This document shows, one piece after another, positions 46,025-54,597 of a DNA stretch of 64,000 nt (within the stretch, counting starts at the first letter, position 1; each line of letters opens with the position of its first letter). Made by a program: the position numbers and the translations under genes. The notes beneath the pieces are model-generated. The model saw nothing but the letters and a program-made list of their open reading frames with translations, had not been told where the DNA came from and ran no database searches. Source of the stretch: Kribbella antibiotica (GTDB lineage: Bacteria; Actinomycetota; Actinomycetes; Propionibacteriales; Kribbellaceae); the NCBI RefSeq assembly GCF_004349055.1, contig NZ_SMKX01000003.1, positions 1-64,000 of the forward strand. Reading direction: 5' to 3'.

Positions 46025-46597
46025 ATGACCTCGCCGAAGTTCGACCATGCGCGGGCAGAACGCGCCGTACGGGAGCTGTTGTTCGCGATCGGGGAGGACC
46101 CGGACCGCGACGGGCTGCGGGACACTCCGGCCCGGGTGGCGCGCTCGTACGCCGAGATCACCGCCGGTCTCGGCCAGACCGCCGAGGAGGTGCTCAGTAC
46201 GACGTTCGACCTCGGGCACGACGAGATGGTCCTGGTGAAGGACATCGAGGTCTGGAGCATCTGCGAGCACCACCTGGTGCCGTTCACCGGTGTCGCCCAC
46301 GTCGGCTACATCCCGAACCGCGACGGCCGGATCACCGGCCTGTCCAAGCTCGCCCGCCTGGTCGACGTCTATGCCAAGCGCCCCCAGGTCCAGGAACGCC
46401 TCACCACCCAGGTCGCCGAGTCCCTGATGGAGCTCCTCGAGCCCCGCGGCGTGATCGTCGTCATCCAGTGCGAGCACCTCTGCATGACCATGCGCGGCGT
46501 CCGCAAGGCCGGCGCCAAAACCATCACCTCCGCCGTCCGCGGCCAACTCCGCAACCCCGTCACCCGCGCCGAAGCCATGAGCCTCATCGTCGGCTGA
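46025..46597 (+). CDS. folE: GTP cyclohydrolase I
   Basis: FolE makes dihydroneopterin triphosphate from GTP, the first step of folate synthesis. The 190-residue protein holds the zinc and substrate motifs [20 protein letters not shown] (near residue 78) and [14 protein letters not shown] (near 147), with Cys80, His83 and Cys151 as zinc ligands by position. N-terminal helices and the phrase [13 protein letters not shown] are standard. A secreted protease gene separates it from folP, unlike the compact fol operons of many relatives. Confidence 0.96.
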   Translation: MTSPKFDHARAERAVRELLFAIGEDPDRDGLRDTPARVARSYAEITAGLGQTAEEVLSTTFDLGHDEMVLVKDIEVWSICEHHLVPFTGVAHVGYIPNRDGRITGLSKLARLVDVYAKRPQVQERLTTQVAESLMELLEPRGVIVVIQCEHLCMTMRGVRKAGAKTITSAVRGQLRNPVTRAEAMSLIVG

Positions 46598-46761
46598 CCT
46601 GGCCCGGGACACGCCGGTGGAGGAGAGCGCGTAGCTCCTTCGGCCTCTCGCTCGTTGGGATTGTGAGCTGGTAGCTGTGGACAATCCGTTGCAGAACGTT
46701 TACTTTCCGTAAGGGCGTTCGATCGACGGGGACCGGGCGCCAGCGGTGAGGAGGACAAGGA

Positions 46762-47910
46762 ATGTCGGGGCATTACCGAGTCGGCGCCGCACTCGCCGGC
46801 GCTGCATTACTGACCGCTGCCGGATTGGTGGCGGCGAGTTGGGCCACTGCGGACGACGGCAAGAAGCACACCACCGAGGGTCCGCGGGTCGAGCCGACCA
46901 AGATGATCGGGAAGCCGACAACCAAGCAGGCCGAGGCGTTGCAGACCGAGTTGGGGTCGCGCGCGATCGGCAGCTACTACGACAGCACGGGCGACTTGAT
47001 CGTCGCGGTGTCCGATGCCGCCACTGCTGCGCTGGTGCGGTCCGCCGGGGCGGTGCCGAAGCTGGTGCGCTTCACTGCGGCCGAGCTGAACTCTGTGCAG
47101 GCTGAGCTGAACCGGCTGGCCGTGAAGTCGCGGCCCGGCAAGGTGCGCTCCTGGTACGTCGATCCGATCAGCGGCACTGTCGTGGTGAGCGTTCCCAAGG
47201 GCGCGCACGACGTGTTCACCGAGCGGTTCGTCGAGCGAGCCAAGGAGCACGGCGACCAGGTGACGGTGAAGACCGTCTACGGCAAGGTGGTCCCGACGGC
47301 TGACGACTTCAGCCTGCGCGGTGGCTTCCAGGTCGACAAGAGCACCGGGTATGTCTGCTCGCTGGGCTTCAACGCCCGGTCCAGCAAGGGCACCCGGGTC
47401 TTCCTGACCGCCGGTCACTGCACCTCGGGCAAGCCGTCGTTCTCGCGCAACGGCTACATCCTCGGCAAGACGCTGACCTCGAGTTTCCCGGGCAATGACT
47501 ACGGCAGTGTCGACGTCATCGAAGGCTGGGACCAGCAGGGGTACATCGAGGGCTGGGGCGCCCCCAGCGTCGCGGTGCACGGGACTGCGAGCCCCACGGT
47601 CGGTTCCGAGCTGTGCAAGTCGGGGAAGAGCACCGGCTGGACCTGTGGGCGGATCGTCGCCAACAACGTCACGGTGAACTACGGCAACAACCGGATCGTC
47701 CGCGGCCTGTTCCAGCACACCGCCTGTGTCCAGTCCGGTGACTCCGGCGGCGCCAACATGACCGGCAACTACGCCCAGGGCATCACCAGCGGCGCAGCGC
47801 TGATCGACGGCAAGTGCCTGGACAAGTCCAACCGGACCAACGAGTCCTACTCCCAACCCATCGCTGAAGCTCTCCAAGGCACCCAGACCAGCCTCGTACT
47901 AGGTAGCTGA
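46762..47910 (+). CDS. secreted S1-family serine protease with pro-domain
   Basis: This 382-residue protein has a signal peptide (VGAALAGAALLTAAGLVAA), a pro-region (about residues 40-185) resembling the alpha-lytic protease pro-domain, and a chymotrypsin-fold protease. The catalytic residues are His in VFLTAGHCTSG, Asp in GNDYGSVDV and Ser in CVQSGDSGGANM. It matches Streptomyces streptogrisin-type enzymes, which fold with help of the pro-domain and then cut it off. AGGAGG precedes the ATG. Its position between folE and folP looks like an insertion into the folate cluster. Confidence 0.92.
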   Translation: MSGHYRVGAALAGAALLTAAGLVAASWATADDGKKHTTEGPRVEPTKMIGKPTTKQAEALQTELGSRAIGSYYDSTGDLIVAVSDAATAALVRSAGAVPKLVRFTAAELNSVQAELNRLAVKSRPGKVRSWYVDPISGTVVVSVPKGAHDVFTERFVERAKEHGDQVTVKTVYGKVVPTADDFSLRGGFQVDKSTGYVCSLGFNARSSKGTRVFLTAGHCTSGKPSFSRNGYILGKTLTSSFPGNDYGSVDVIEGWDQQGYIEGWGAPSVAVHGTASPTVGSELCKSGKSTGWTCGRIVANNVTVNYGNNRIVRGLFQHTACVQSGDSGGANMTGNYAQGITSGAALIDGKCLDKSNRTNESYSQPIAEALQGTQTSLVLGS

Positions 47911-47926
47911 TTCAGAACCTGTCCGT

Positions 47927-47948
47927 CCCGCCCACTACGGTGGGCGGG
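47927..47948 (+). terminator. 9-bp hairpin between protease gene and folP
   Basis: CCCGCCCAC at 47927-47935 pairs perfectly with GTGGGCGGG at 47940-47948 around TACG. The last base is the first base of the folP GTG start codon. It can serve as the protease-gene terminator, and in a read-through transcript it would hide the folP ribosome site. Confidence 0.6.
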
Positions 47949-48805
47949 TGGGAATTGGGTCGTGGGGTCACGTGGACGGGCTACCGGTGCTGGACCGGAG
48001 CCTTGTCATGGGTGTCGTGAACGTGACGCCGGACTCGTTCTCCGACGGCGGTGAGTGGTTTGAGCCGGCCGCAGCGATCAAGCACGGCCGCGAGTTGCTC
48101 GCCGAGGGTGCTGACCTGCTCGACGTGGGTGGTGAGTCGACGCGGCCCGGTGCCGCGCGTCCCGCCCCGGCCGAGGAGATCCGCCGGGTGCTCCCGGTGA
48201 TCGAGACGCTGGCCGCCGAGGGCGCGCTGATCTCGGTGGACACCATGCGCTCCGAAATCGCCGCGCTCGCTCTGGACGCCGGGGCTGCGATGATCAACGA
48301 CGTTTCCGGCGGCCAGGCTGATCCGGACATGCTCGCGCTGGTGGCAGAGCGCCGTACCCCGTATGTGTGCATGCATTGGCGCGGGCACTCGATCGACATG
48401 CAGAACAAGGCGGAGTACGGCGATGTCGTGGCCGAGGTGATCGACGAACTGGGTGCGCGGATCGAGGCGATGCGGGCGGCCGGTGTCGATCTCGGCCGGG
48501 TCGCCCTCGACCCCGGTCTCGGGTTCGCGAAGAACGCCGACCACAACTGGGAGATCCTCCGCCGGCTGCCGGAGTTCGCCGTACTGGGCCGGCCGTTGCT
48601 GATCGGTGCCTCCCGGAAGGCGTTCCTCGGTAGGCTGCTCGCCGACGAGCAGACCGGTGAACCCAGACCGGCCGTACGACGAGACGATGCGAGCGCGGCC
48701 GTTACCGCCCTGGCCGCCGCCGCAGGTGCCTGGTGTGTCCGGGCGCACGCGGTGGCACCCAGCGTGGACGCGGTCCGAGTGGCGAAGAGATGGGGAACCG
48801 TATGA
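47948..48805 (+). CDS. folP: dihydropteroate synthase
   Basis: FolP joins p-aminobenzoate to the pterin pyrophosphate and is the sulfonamide target. The 285-residue TIM-barrel protein has the two pterin/pyrophosphate signatures MGVVNVTPDSFSDGGEW (near residue 21) and LLDVGGESTRPGA (near 59), plus SVDTMRSEIA and DPGLGFAKNADHN. The GTG start at 47948 sits at the edge of a hairpin. The stop overlaps the next gene as ATGA, starting a chain of five overlapping genes. Confidence 0.96.
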   Translation: MGIGSWGHVDGLPVLDRSLVMGVVNVTPDSFSDGGEWFEPAAAIKHGRELLAEGADLLDVGGESTRPGAARPAPAEEIRRVLPVIETLAAEGALISVDTMRSEIAALALDAGAAMINDVSGGQADPDMLALVAERRTPYVCMHWRGHSIDMQNKAEYGDVVAEVIDELGARIEAMRAAGVDLGRVALDPGLGFAKNADHNWEILRRLPEFAVLGRPLLIGASRKAFLGRLLADEQTGEPRPAVRRDDASAAVTALAAAAGAWCVRAHAVAPSVDAVRVAKRWGTV

Positions 48806-49269
48806 CGGACGGATCCGCCCGGCCGGGCGAAGGCGCGCCCGGTGCGACCGTCGAGGACGTGGTGCTGAACGCGAACACCGCGTTCTACAACGCCTTCGAG
48901 GCCGGCGATCTGGATCTGATGGCGGCGGTCTGGCTGCCGGAACCGGACCCGGTCTGCATCCATCCGGGGAACGCGGCCATCTACGGCTACTCCGAGATGA
49001 TGCGGGCCTGGGCGATGATCTTCGCGAACACGCCGTACATCCAGTTCTTCCTCACCGATGTTCAGGTACGGGTAGATGAAGACGTGGCCTACGTCACGTG
49101 TACGGAGAATGTCCTGTCGTCGGGTGACGGTGCTCCCGAAGACGGTTTCGCGGGCGGCAAGGCGCTGGCGACCAACGTCTTCCGCCGAACTTCCTCCGGC
49201 TGGCGGTTGTGGATCCACCATGCCTCCCCGGTACTGTCGTCTGGGGGTCAACAGGAGGAGGCGGAGTGA
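48802..49269 (+). CDS. SnoaL-like/DUF4440 nuclear-transport-factor-fold protein
   Basis: This 155-residue protein has a single NTF2-like fold, with VEDVVLNANTAFYNAFEAGD (near residue 17), VCIHPGNAAIYGYSEMMRAW and a C-terminal RLWIHHASPV. It is embedded between folP and folB by ATGA and GTGA overlaps. The position is conserved in actinobacterial folate operons. That suggests a role in pterin or folate metabolism, perhaps as the missing dihydroneopterin-triphosphate processing activity, but this is only a hypothesis. No catalytic residues can be named. Confidence 0.85.
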   Translation: MTDGSARPGEGAPGATVEDVVLNANTAFYNAFEAGDLDLMAAVWLPEPDPVCIHPGNAAIYGYSEMMRAWAMIFANTPYIQFFLTDVQVRVDEDVAYVTCTENVLSSGDGAPEDGFAGGKALATNVFRRTSSGWRLWIHHASPVLSSGGQQEEAE

Positions 49270-49655
49270 GTGATTTTGGCATTCCTTCTGACGTGATCGA
49301 GATTCGCGGCATTCGCGGCTTTGGACGCCACGGGGTCTTCGATCATGAGCGGGCCGACGGGCAGGAGTTCGTCGTAGACGTCCGGCTGGAGCTTGACACT
49401 CGTCAAGCCGCGGCCTCCGACGACCTGGCCGACACCGTGAACTACGGCGTGGTCGCCGAGCAGGTGCATCAAGCGATCGAGAACGATCCGGTGGACCTGA
49501 TCGAAACCCTCGCCCAGCGCATCGCCGACCTGTGTCTCGCCGACCGGCGGGTGACAGCGACCGCGGTGACCATCCACAAACCTTCGGCGCCGATCTCGGT
49601 GCCGTTCGACGACGTTGTCCTGACCGTGCAGCGCAGAGCCGGAGAATCCTCGTGA
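49266..49655 (+). CDS. folB: dihydroneopterin aldolase
   Basis: FolB cleaves dihydroneopterin to 6-hydroxymethyl-dihydropterin and glycolaldehyde. The 129-residue protein shows the family pattern: IEIRGIRGFGRHGVFDHER with the pterin-binding region, DDLADTVNYGVVAEQV in the middle, DLIETLAQRIADLCL with the active-site Glu, and VTIHKPSAPI near the end. GTG 49266 overlaps the previous stop as GTGA, and the stop overlaps folK the same way. Confidence 0.95.
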   Translation: MSDFGIPSDVIEIRGIRGFGRHGVFDHERADGQEFVVDVRLELDTRQAAASDDLADTVNYGVVAEQVHQAIENDPVDLIETLAQRIADLCLADRRVTATAVTIHKPSAPISVPFDDVVLTVQRRAGESS

Positions 49656-50209
49656 CCGAGACCCCAAGTCCTTACGTCATCGACGCGGACACCCTGAGCG
49701 GTGGCCTCAAGCCGATTCGCCAGGTGATCCTGTCGCTCGGTAGCAATCTCGGCGACCGTGAGGCGAACCTGCAGGGCGCGATCGACGCGCTGCGGGACAC
49801 CCCGGACGTTGTCGTGGTCGATGTTTCGCCGGTCTACGAAACCCAGCCGATCGGCGGCCCGGACGAGTCCGGCCCGTACCTGAACGTCGTCCTGCTCGCC
49901 GACTCGACGCTGTCGGTCGACCTGCTGCTGGATCGCGCCCACGCGGTCGAGCAGGCCTTCGGCCGGGAGCGCAGTGTGAAGGGTGCGCCGCGGACGCTGG
50001 ACGTCGACCTGATCACCTACGGCAAGAAGACGATCGAGTCCGAGGAGCTGACCATCCCGCACCCGCGCGCCCACGAGCGTGCGTTCGTGCTGGCGCCGTG
50101 GCTGGACATCGAGCCGGACGCCGTCCTGCTCGGGCACGGCCCGGTCGCGGAGCTCCTGGAGAAGGTCGGCACCGAAGGTGTGACCAAGCTCGATCTCGAG
50201 CTGCAGTAG
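49652..50209 (+). CDS. folK: 2-amino-4-hydroxy-6-hydroxymethyldihydropteridine pyrophosphokinase
   Basis: FolK activates the pterin with ATP for FolP. The 185-residue protein contains ILSLGSNLGDREANLQGAID (near residue 27), the catalytic region GAPRTLDVDLITYG with the two metal-binding Asp residues (near 110), and IPHPRAHERAFVLAPW. An N-terminal extension of about 24 residues precedes the first strand. The GTG start overlaps folB as GTGA, and the TAG stop shares a base with the next GTG. Confidence 0.96.
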   Translation: MTETPSPYVIDADTLSGGLKPIRQVILSLGSNLGDREANLQGAIDALRDTPDVVVVDVSPVYETQPIGGPDESGPYLNVVLLADSTLSVDLLLDRAHAVEQAFGRERSVKGAPRTLDVDLITYGKKTIESEELTIPHPRAHERAFVLAPWLDIEPDAVLLGHGPVAELLEKVGTEGVTKLDLELQ

Positions 50210-50730
50210 TGGCCACCGGCGGTCCCGAGTCCGGTCGCGCCCCTGGTTCCGGTAAGGAGCCGCAGCGCCCGGGCTCGGTCCGGCTGACCTCTCGGCGACT
50301 GCTGGTGGCAATCGCCGTCCTCGGGGCTGCGATCGGTTACATGATGGTCCGGGCGATCGAGGCCGGCGGCGGAGTTGCGCCGGCGGTCTCGTGGCTGACG
50401 CTGGTCGCCTGGGCGTTCCTGGCCGCGCTGCTGTTCGCCGCGGCCCGCAACACCCGGCAACGGGTGCAGGTGCGGCGCGAGCGGATCGAACCGCAGCGTG
50501 CCGTCTTCCTGTTGCTGATCGGGAAGGCGAGTGCGTTCGTCGGCGCGTTGTGCACCGGCGTGTACGCAGGGTTCGCGTTATCCTTCCTGGGAGGCGTGAG
50601 CGCCTCGGGTCCTCGTAACAGAGTGATCATGGCCGGCCTCGCCGCTGTGATCTCAGTGCTGGTCGTCACGGCCGGATTATTGCTGGAACGTGCGTGTCGT
50701 ATTCCCGAGGACCCCGACGAGACCCCCTAA
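50209..50730 (+). CDS. DUF3180 membrane protein
   Basis: This 173-residue protein has four predicted membrane helices (about residues 25-45, 54-75, 100-125 and 138-158) and a basic loop (RNTRQRVQVRRERIEPQRAV) between helices 2 and 3. The loop followed by FLLLIGKASAFVGALCTGVY is the DUF3180 hallmark. The family is restricted to actinobacteria and regularly follows folK, though its function is unknown. It starts with GTG sharing a base with the folK stop. Confidence 0.9.
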   Translation: MATGGPESGRAPGSGKEPQRPGSVRLTSRRLLVAIAVLGAAIGYMMVRAIEAGGGVAPAVSWLTLVAWAFLAALLFAAARNTRQRVQVRRERIEPQRAVFLLLIGKASAFVGALCTGVYAGFALSFLGGVSASGPRNRVIMAGLAAVISVLVVTAGLLLERACRIPEDPDETP

Positions 50731-50741
50731 CATGGCGATCC

Positions 50742-51182
50742 ATGGGGTCAAGGGGTAGCCGCCGTCGAACCAGGACCACCGTTCTCACCGTCGCCAACGC
50801 ACTGTTAATCGTTGTGTGCCTCGGTGTCAGCGCTGCACTGTTCACTCAGAACACCTGGGTTCTCCGCGCTGCAGCGATTGCTGCGGTCGCGGTGGCGATT
50901 GCTGCCTCGGTGCTGTTCCGCCACCAGTTGCTGGTCGAGCGCCTCGCGCACTCCGACGAACGGGCCCACGTCGCGCAGGAGTACTCGCGGATCACCAGCG
51001 CCCGCGTCGTTGAGAACGCCGAGTTCGTCGACCTGATGCAGCGCCGCCTGGACAAGATCGACAAGCGCCTGGACAAGATCGACGAAGAGGTCGCCACGGT
51101 CGTTGCCGCCGGCGACAAACACTCCCAGGCCGATGCCCCGACCGTGGTGGATCTCAAGCTGCGCGGTCTCGCCGCTTCCTGA
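50742..51182 (+). CDS. membrane protein with C-terminal coiled coil
   Basis: This 146-residue protein has a basic N-terminus (SRGSRRRTRTT), two membrane helices (about residues 14-50) and a cytoplasmic helical tail. The tail includes the heptad-like duplication RLDKIDKRLDKIDEEV. It starts at ATG 50742, eleven bases after the DUF3180 stop, so it closes the folate run. I do not recognise a family; the layout suggests an oligomeric membrane scaffold. Confidence 0.75.
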   Translation: MGSRGSRRRTRTTVLTVANALLIVVCLGVSAALFTQNTWVLRAAAIAAVAVAIAASVLFRHQLLVERLAHSDERAHVAQEYSRITSARVVENAEFVDLMQRRLDKIDKRLDKIDEEVATVVAAGDKHSQADAPTVVDLKLRGLAAS

Positions 51183-51187
51183 TCGTT

Positions 51188-51201
51188 GGCAAGCGCTTGC
51201 C
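51188..51201. promoter_or_regulatory. LacI-type palindrome GGCAAGCGCTTGCC
   Basis: This perfect 14-base palindrome is centred on AAGCGCTT, the core of many LacI/GalR-family operators. It lies 23 bases upstream of the phosphatase gene start, where a repressor would block initiation. No LacI gene is present in the window. Confidence 0.5.
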
Positions 51202-51224
51202 GGGCATCAGGTAGGTTGTAGGGC

Positions 51225-52025
51225 GTGGATCTCGCTCAGCTGCTGAAAGTCGCCCAGGCTGCCGTCGATCAAGGACGGACAGTGACCGACACCCGGGGAC
51301 CGGGAACGCTTACCTTCAAGAGTGACCGGGACATGGCGTCCGAGGTCGACTTCGCGGTGGAGCGGAAGATCCGCGAGTTCCTGGAGCGGGAGACGCCGGA
51401 GATCGGCATCGAGGGCGAGGAAGAGGGCGGCCCTACCGAGGGCACCCGCTGGGTTCTCGACCCGATCGACGGAACGGTCAACTTCGTCCACGGCACGCCG
51501 CTGTGGGCGATCTCGCTCGGCCTGATCGTCGACGACCGGGCCGTGGCCGGTGTGATCGACCACCCGCCGCTCGGCACCCGGTACGCCGCGGCCGAGGGCC
51601 TGGGCGCGACCTGTAACGGCAAAGCCATCCAGGGCAGCCAGTGCACGACTCTCAACGAGGCCCTGATCGCGATGGGTGACTACGCGATCGGCCCGCACGC
51701 CGACGATCACAACCCGCAGCGGACCGCACTGCACAATCTGCTCGTCCCGAAGGTGCAGCGGCTGCGCATGATCGGTACGGCGGCCACCGCGCTCACGTGG
51801 ACCGCCAACGGCTTCTTCGACGCCACGATCATGTACTCCAACAAGCCGTGGGACACGATGGCCGGCGTGGCGATCTGCCGCGAGGCCGGCCTGCAGGTTC
51901 TCGATCTCGACGGCAGCCAGCACTCCCCGGCTTCCCGCGGCACGTTCGCCGTGGCGCCCGGCCTCGCCGGCGAACTCACCGAGCTGATCGCACAATCCGG
52001 CGTACGGGGCATCTCCGAGAAATAG
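51225..52025 (+). CDS. inositol-monophosphatase-family phosphatase
   Basis: This 266-residue enzyme has the family's metal-binding signatures: GIEGEEEG (near residue 65), WVLDPIDGTVNFVHG (near 82) and the C-terminal NKPWDTMAGVAICREAG (near 213). The family includes inositol monophosphatase, histidinol phosphatase and CysQ; the sequence here does not single one out. GTG 51225 starts the protein. A LacI-type palindrome upstream hints at control by a sugar-responsive repressor, which would favour inositol or sugar-phosphate metabolism. Confidence 0.9.
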   Translation: MDLAQLLKVAQAAVDQGRTVTDTRGPGTLTFKSDRDMASEVDFAVERKIREFLERETPEIGIEGEEEGGPTEGTRWVLDPIDGTVNFVHGTPLWAISLGLIVDDRAVAGVIDHPPLGTRYAAAEGLGATCNGKAIQGSQCTTLNEALIAMGDYAIGPHADDHNPQRTALHNLLVPKVQRLRMIGTAATALTWTANGFFDATIMYSNKPWDTMAGVAICREAGLQVLDLDGSQHSPASRGTFAVAPGLAGELTELIAQSGVRGISEK

Positions 52026-52054
52026 GCAGGCCTACTCCTGGGTTGTCTTTGGGT

Positions 52055-52771
52055 ATGACGACCCTGGGCATCATCGGAAGTGGAAATATCGGGACCGTGC
52101 TGGCAAAGCTGGCGGTCGCTGCTGGATATGACGTAGTACTGGCCAACTCGCGCGGCCCGGAGAGCCTGCGCGAGAAGGCCGCCGAGCTGGGCGTGCGAGC
52201 CGGTACGGCGACCGAGGCCGCGGAAGCCGGTGACATCGTGGTGGCGACCATCCCGCTCGGGCGGTACGCCGAGATCCCGGTCGAGCCGCTGGCCGGCAAG
52301 GTCGTGATCGACACGATGAACTACTACCCGAGCCGCGACGGCCGGATCGAAGAGCTCGACACCGAGAAGACCGACACGGCCGAACTGCTCCAGCGGCACC
52401 TGCCGGAGTCGCACACGGTCAAGGCCTTCAACAACATCGCTGCGGTCAACCTGCTCAACCTGGCCCGGCCCTCCGGAGCCGCGGACCGTAGCGCGCTGCC
52501 GATCTCGGGCAACGACGCAGCGGCCCGGAAGACGGCGGCCGAACTGCTGGACAAGCTGGGCTGGGACGCGGTGGATGTCGGGCCGCTGAGCGAGAGCTGG
52601 CGCCAGGAGACGGAGACCGGCGTGTACGTCGACCCCTACATCTCCGAAGGCGGTTCCATGGAGCAGATCATGGGCGGGTACGACGACCCGGGTAAGACCG
52701 CGTCGGTCGAGGTGATCGAGAAGGCGATCGCCACCGCGCACCGCCCGCCGGTCAAGGACCGCCAGTTCTGA
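52055..52771 (+). CDS. F420-dependent NADP oxidoreductase-like protein
   Basis: This 238-residue Rossmann protein belongs to the F420-dependent NADP reductase family. It opens TLGIIGSGNIGTVLAKLAVA, has NSRGPESLREKA, VVATIPLGRYAEIP, VIDTMNYYPSRDG and HTVKAFNNIAAVNL, then a C-terminal helical region. Family members move hydride between NADPH and F420; many close relatives are only NADP-binding reductases, so specificity is uncertain. It starts 30 bases after the phosphatase gene. fbiC at 5979 shows that the cell makes F420. Confidence 0.85.
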   Translation: MTTLGIIGSGNIGTVLAKLAVAAGYDVVLANSRGPESLREKAAELGVRAGTATEAAEAGDIVVATIPLGRYAEIPVEPLAGKVVIDTMNYYPSRDGRIEELDTEKTDTAELLQRHLPESHTVKAFNNIAAVNLLNLARPSGAADRSALPISGNDAAARKTAAELLDKLGWDAVDVGPLSESWRQETETGVYVDPYISEGGSMEQIMGGYDDPGKTASVEVIEKAIATAHRPPVKDRQF

Positions 52772-52786
52772 TCCCACCCGCCGTTC

Positions 52787-52876
52787 CCATTTGATGGGCT
52801 GACCCATGAGGTTGTGGGTGAGCCCATCGCATGCGGTTGGCCCACCCACAATGCGGTGGGCTGACCCATCAAATGG
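52787..52876. repeat. 90-bp near-palindrome in convergent gap
   Basis: The element is symmetrical about GCATGC at 52829-52834, with 45-base arms matching at about 33 positions, plus several G-U pairs. The outer CCATTTGATGGG/CCCATCAAATGG (12 bp) and inner TTGTGGGTG/CACCCACAA pairs are perfect. It also holds two direct copies of TGGGCTGACCCAT at 52795-52807 and 52857-52869. It fills the gap between the F420 reductase-like gene and nuoD and may be a bidirectional terminator or a REP-like mobile palindrome. Confidence 0.75.
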
Positions 52877-52882
52877 AGCGGG

Positions 52883-54082
52883 TTATTTGTCGATGTCGCC
52901 GACGACGAAGAACATGCTGCCGAGGATGGCGATCATGTCGGGGATCATCGTGCCGGGCAGGAGTGCCGGCAACGCGGAGATGTTGTTGAAGCTCGCGGAG
53001 CGGAGTTTGAGCCGCCACGGGGTTTTGTCGCCGCGCGAGACCAGGTAGTAGCCGTTGATGCCGAGCGGGCTTTCGGTCCAGGCGTAGGTCTGGCCCTCGG
53101 GAACCTTGAGGATCTTGGGCAGCCGGACGTTGACCGGGCCCGCCGGCATCGACGAGAGCTTGTCGAGACAGGCGTCGACCAGGTCGAGGGAGACCTTGAC
53201 CTGCTCGAGCAGCACCCAGAAGCGGGCGAAGCAGTCGCCGTCGTGGCGGGTGACCACGCGCAGGACGTCCTGGAGCTCGCCGTACGCGAGGTAGGGCTCG
53301 TCGCGGCGCAGATCCGCGTCGACGCCTGACGCGCGCGCGATCGGGCCGGAGACGCCGTACTGGGCGACGAGCTCGGGGGAGAGCTTGCCGATGCCGACCG
53401 TGCGGCCGCGGAAGATCTCGTTGCCGAGGATGAGGTTCTCGATATCCGGCAGCCGCTTGCGGACCGCGGCGGACGCTTCGGCGGTGCGGCCGAGCCAGCC
53501 GTACGGCAGGTCTTCCTTAAGGCCGCCGACCCGGTTGAACATGTAGTGCATGCGGCCGCCGGACAGCTCCTCCATGACGGTCTGGATCGTCTCGCGCTCC
53601 CGGAAGGCGTAGAAGACCGGAGTGATCGCGCCCAGCTCCAGCGGGTAGGAGCCGAGGAACATCAGGTGGTTGAGGATGCGGTTGAGCTCCGCCAGCAGTG
53701 TGCGCAGCCAGACTGCGCGCACTGGGACCTCCAGCCCCATCATCCGCTCCACAGCCAGTACGACGCCCAGCTCGTTCGCGAACGCGGAGAGCCAGTCGTG
53801 CCGGTTCGCCAGCACGATGATCTGCCGGTAGTCGCGGACCTCGAACAGCTTCTCCGCGCCGCGGTGCATGTAGCCGACGATCGGCTCGCAGCCGGCGATC
53901 CGCTCACCGTCCAGCGTCAGCCGCAGCCGCAGCACGCCGTGGGTTGCCGGGTGCTGCGGACCGATGTTGAGCACCATGTCGGTGGTCGGCAGCTGTGAGC
54001 CGTCGCCGGTGCCACCGCGCTCGAACGCCGGGTCGAATCCAGCAGCTCCCGCGCCGACACCAACCACCTTCTCGGTACTCAT
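52883..54082 (-). CDS. nuoD: NADH-quinone oxidoreductase subunit D-like protein (orphan)
   Basis: This 399-residue protein resembles the 49-kDa subunit of complex I, with [19 protein letters not shown] near residue 36, [17 protein letters not shown], and the C-terminal [20 protein letters not shown] and MDIAxxLGS-like [19 protein letters not shown]. No other nuo gene lies in the window, so it is separated from any 14-gene operon. The first 35 residues are Gly/Ala-rich. ATG 54082 is used. I recall a similar lone copy (nuoD2) in the matching Streptomyces coelicolor neighbourhood. It may be an accessory subunit or have another redox role. Confidence 0.88.
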   Translation of the reverse strand: MSTEKVVGVGAGAAGFDPAFERGGTGDGSQLPTTDMVLNIGPQHPATHGVLRLRLTLDGERIAGCEPIVGYMHRGAEKLFEVRDYRQIIVLANRHDWLSAFANELGVVLAVERMMGLEVPVRAVWLRTLLAELNRILNHLMFLGSYPLELGAITPVFYAFRERETIQTVMEELSGGRMHYMFNRVGGLKEDLPYGWLGRTAEASAAVRKRLPDIENLILGNEIFRGRTVGIGKLSPELVAQYGVSGPIARASGVDADLRRDEPYLAYGELQDVLRVVTRHDGDCFARFWVLLEQVKVSLDLVDACLDKLSSMPAGPVNVRLPKILKVPEGQTYAWTESPLGINGYYLVSRGDKTPWRLKLRSASFNNISALPALLPGTMIPDMIAILGSMFFVVGDIDK

Positions 54083-54108
54083 AACCCCTATCGTGACAGG
54101 CTGGGGTT

Positions 54109-54597
54109 GTGGACGACCTCTTTGCACCCTCCGATGTCAGCTGGACGCCGGTGTCACCGCAGCTCGCGTCGGTCCGGCGAGTCAGTGCGGCGATCACGGC
54201 CGGAGTGTTCGGGATCGCGGCGTTGCTCGCGCTCGGACTCACCCTGGGCTGGCTGTACGGCGTACTCGGGCTGGTCGTGATCGCGGCCGTGTTCGGTTGG
54301 TCGTGGGTCCTGATCGGCCGCAACCAGCGCTCGTGGAAGTACGCCGAGCGTGAGGACGAGCTGATGGTCAGCCACGGGATCATGTTCCGCCAGCTGGTCG
54401 TGGTGCCCTACGGGCGGATGCAGTTCGTCGATGTGGCTGCCGGTCCGCTGGAGCGGGCATTCGGCATCTCCACTGTTGAGCTACACACGGCCACGCCGGC
54501 CACCGACGCCAAGATCCCCGGTCTGCATCCGGACGAGGCCGCCCGGCTGCGGGACCGCCTGTCCGCTCTCGGTCAATCGCAGGCGTGGGGCCTGTGA
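54109..54597 (+). CDS. bPH2-domain membrane protein (YdbS-like)
   Basis: This 162-residue protein has two membrane helices (about residues 28-48 and 50-68), then a bacterial PH-like bPH2 domain with [20 protein letters not shown] and [20 protein letters not shown]. It starts with GTG and overlaps the next gene as GTGA. Together they match the YdbS/YdbT pair of Bacillus, which is linked to resistance to antimicrobial peptides and membrane stress. It is divergent from nuoD. Confidence 0.88.
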   Translation: MDDLFAPSDVSWTPVSPQLASVRRVSAAITAGVFGIAALLALGLTLGWLYGVLGLVVIAAVFGWSWVLIGRNQRSWKYAEREDELMVSHGIMFRQLVVVPYGRMQFVDVAAGPLERAFGISTVELHTATPATDAKIPGLHPDEAARLRDRLSALGQSQAWGL

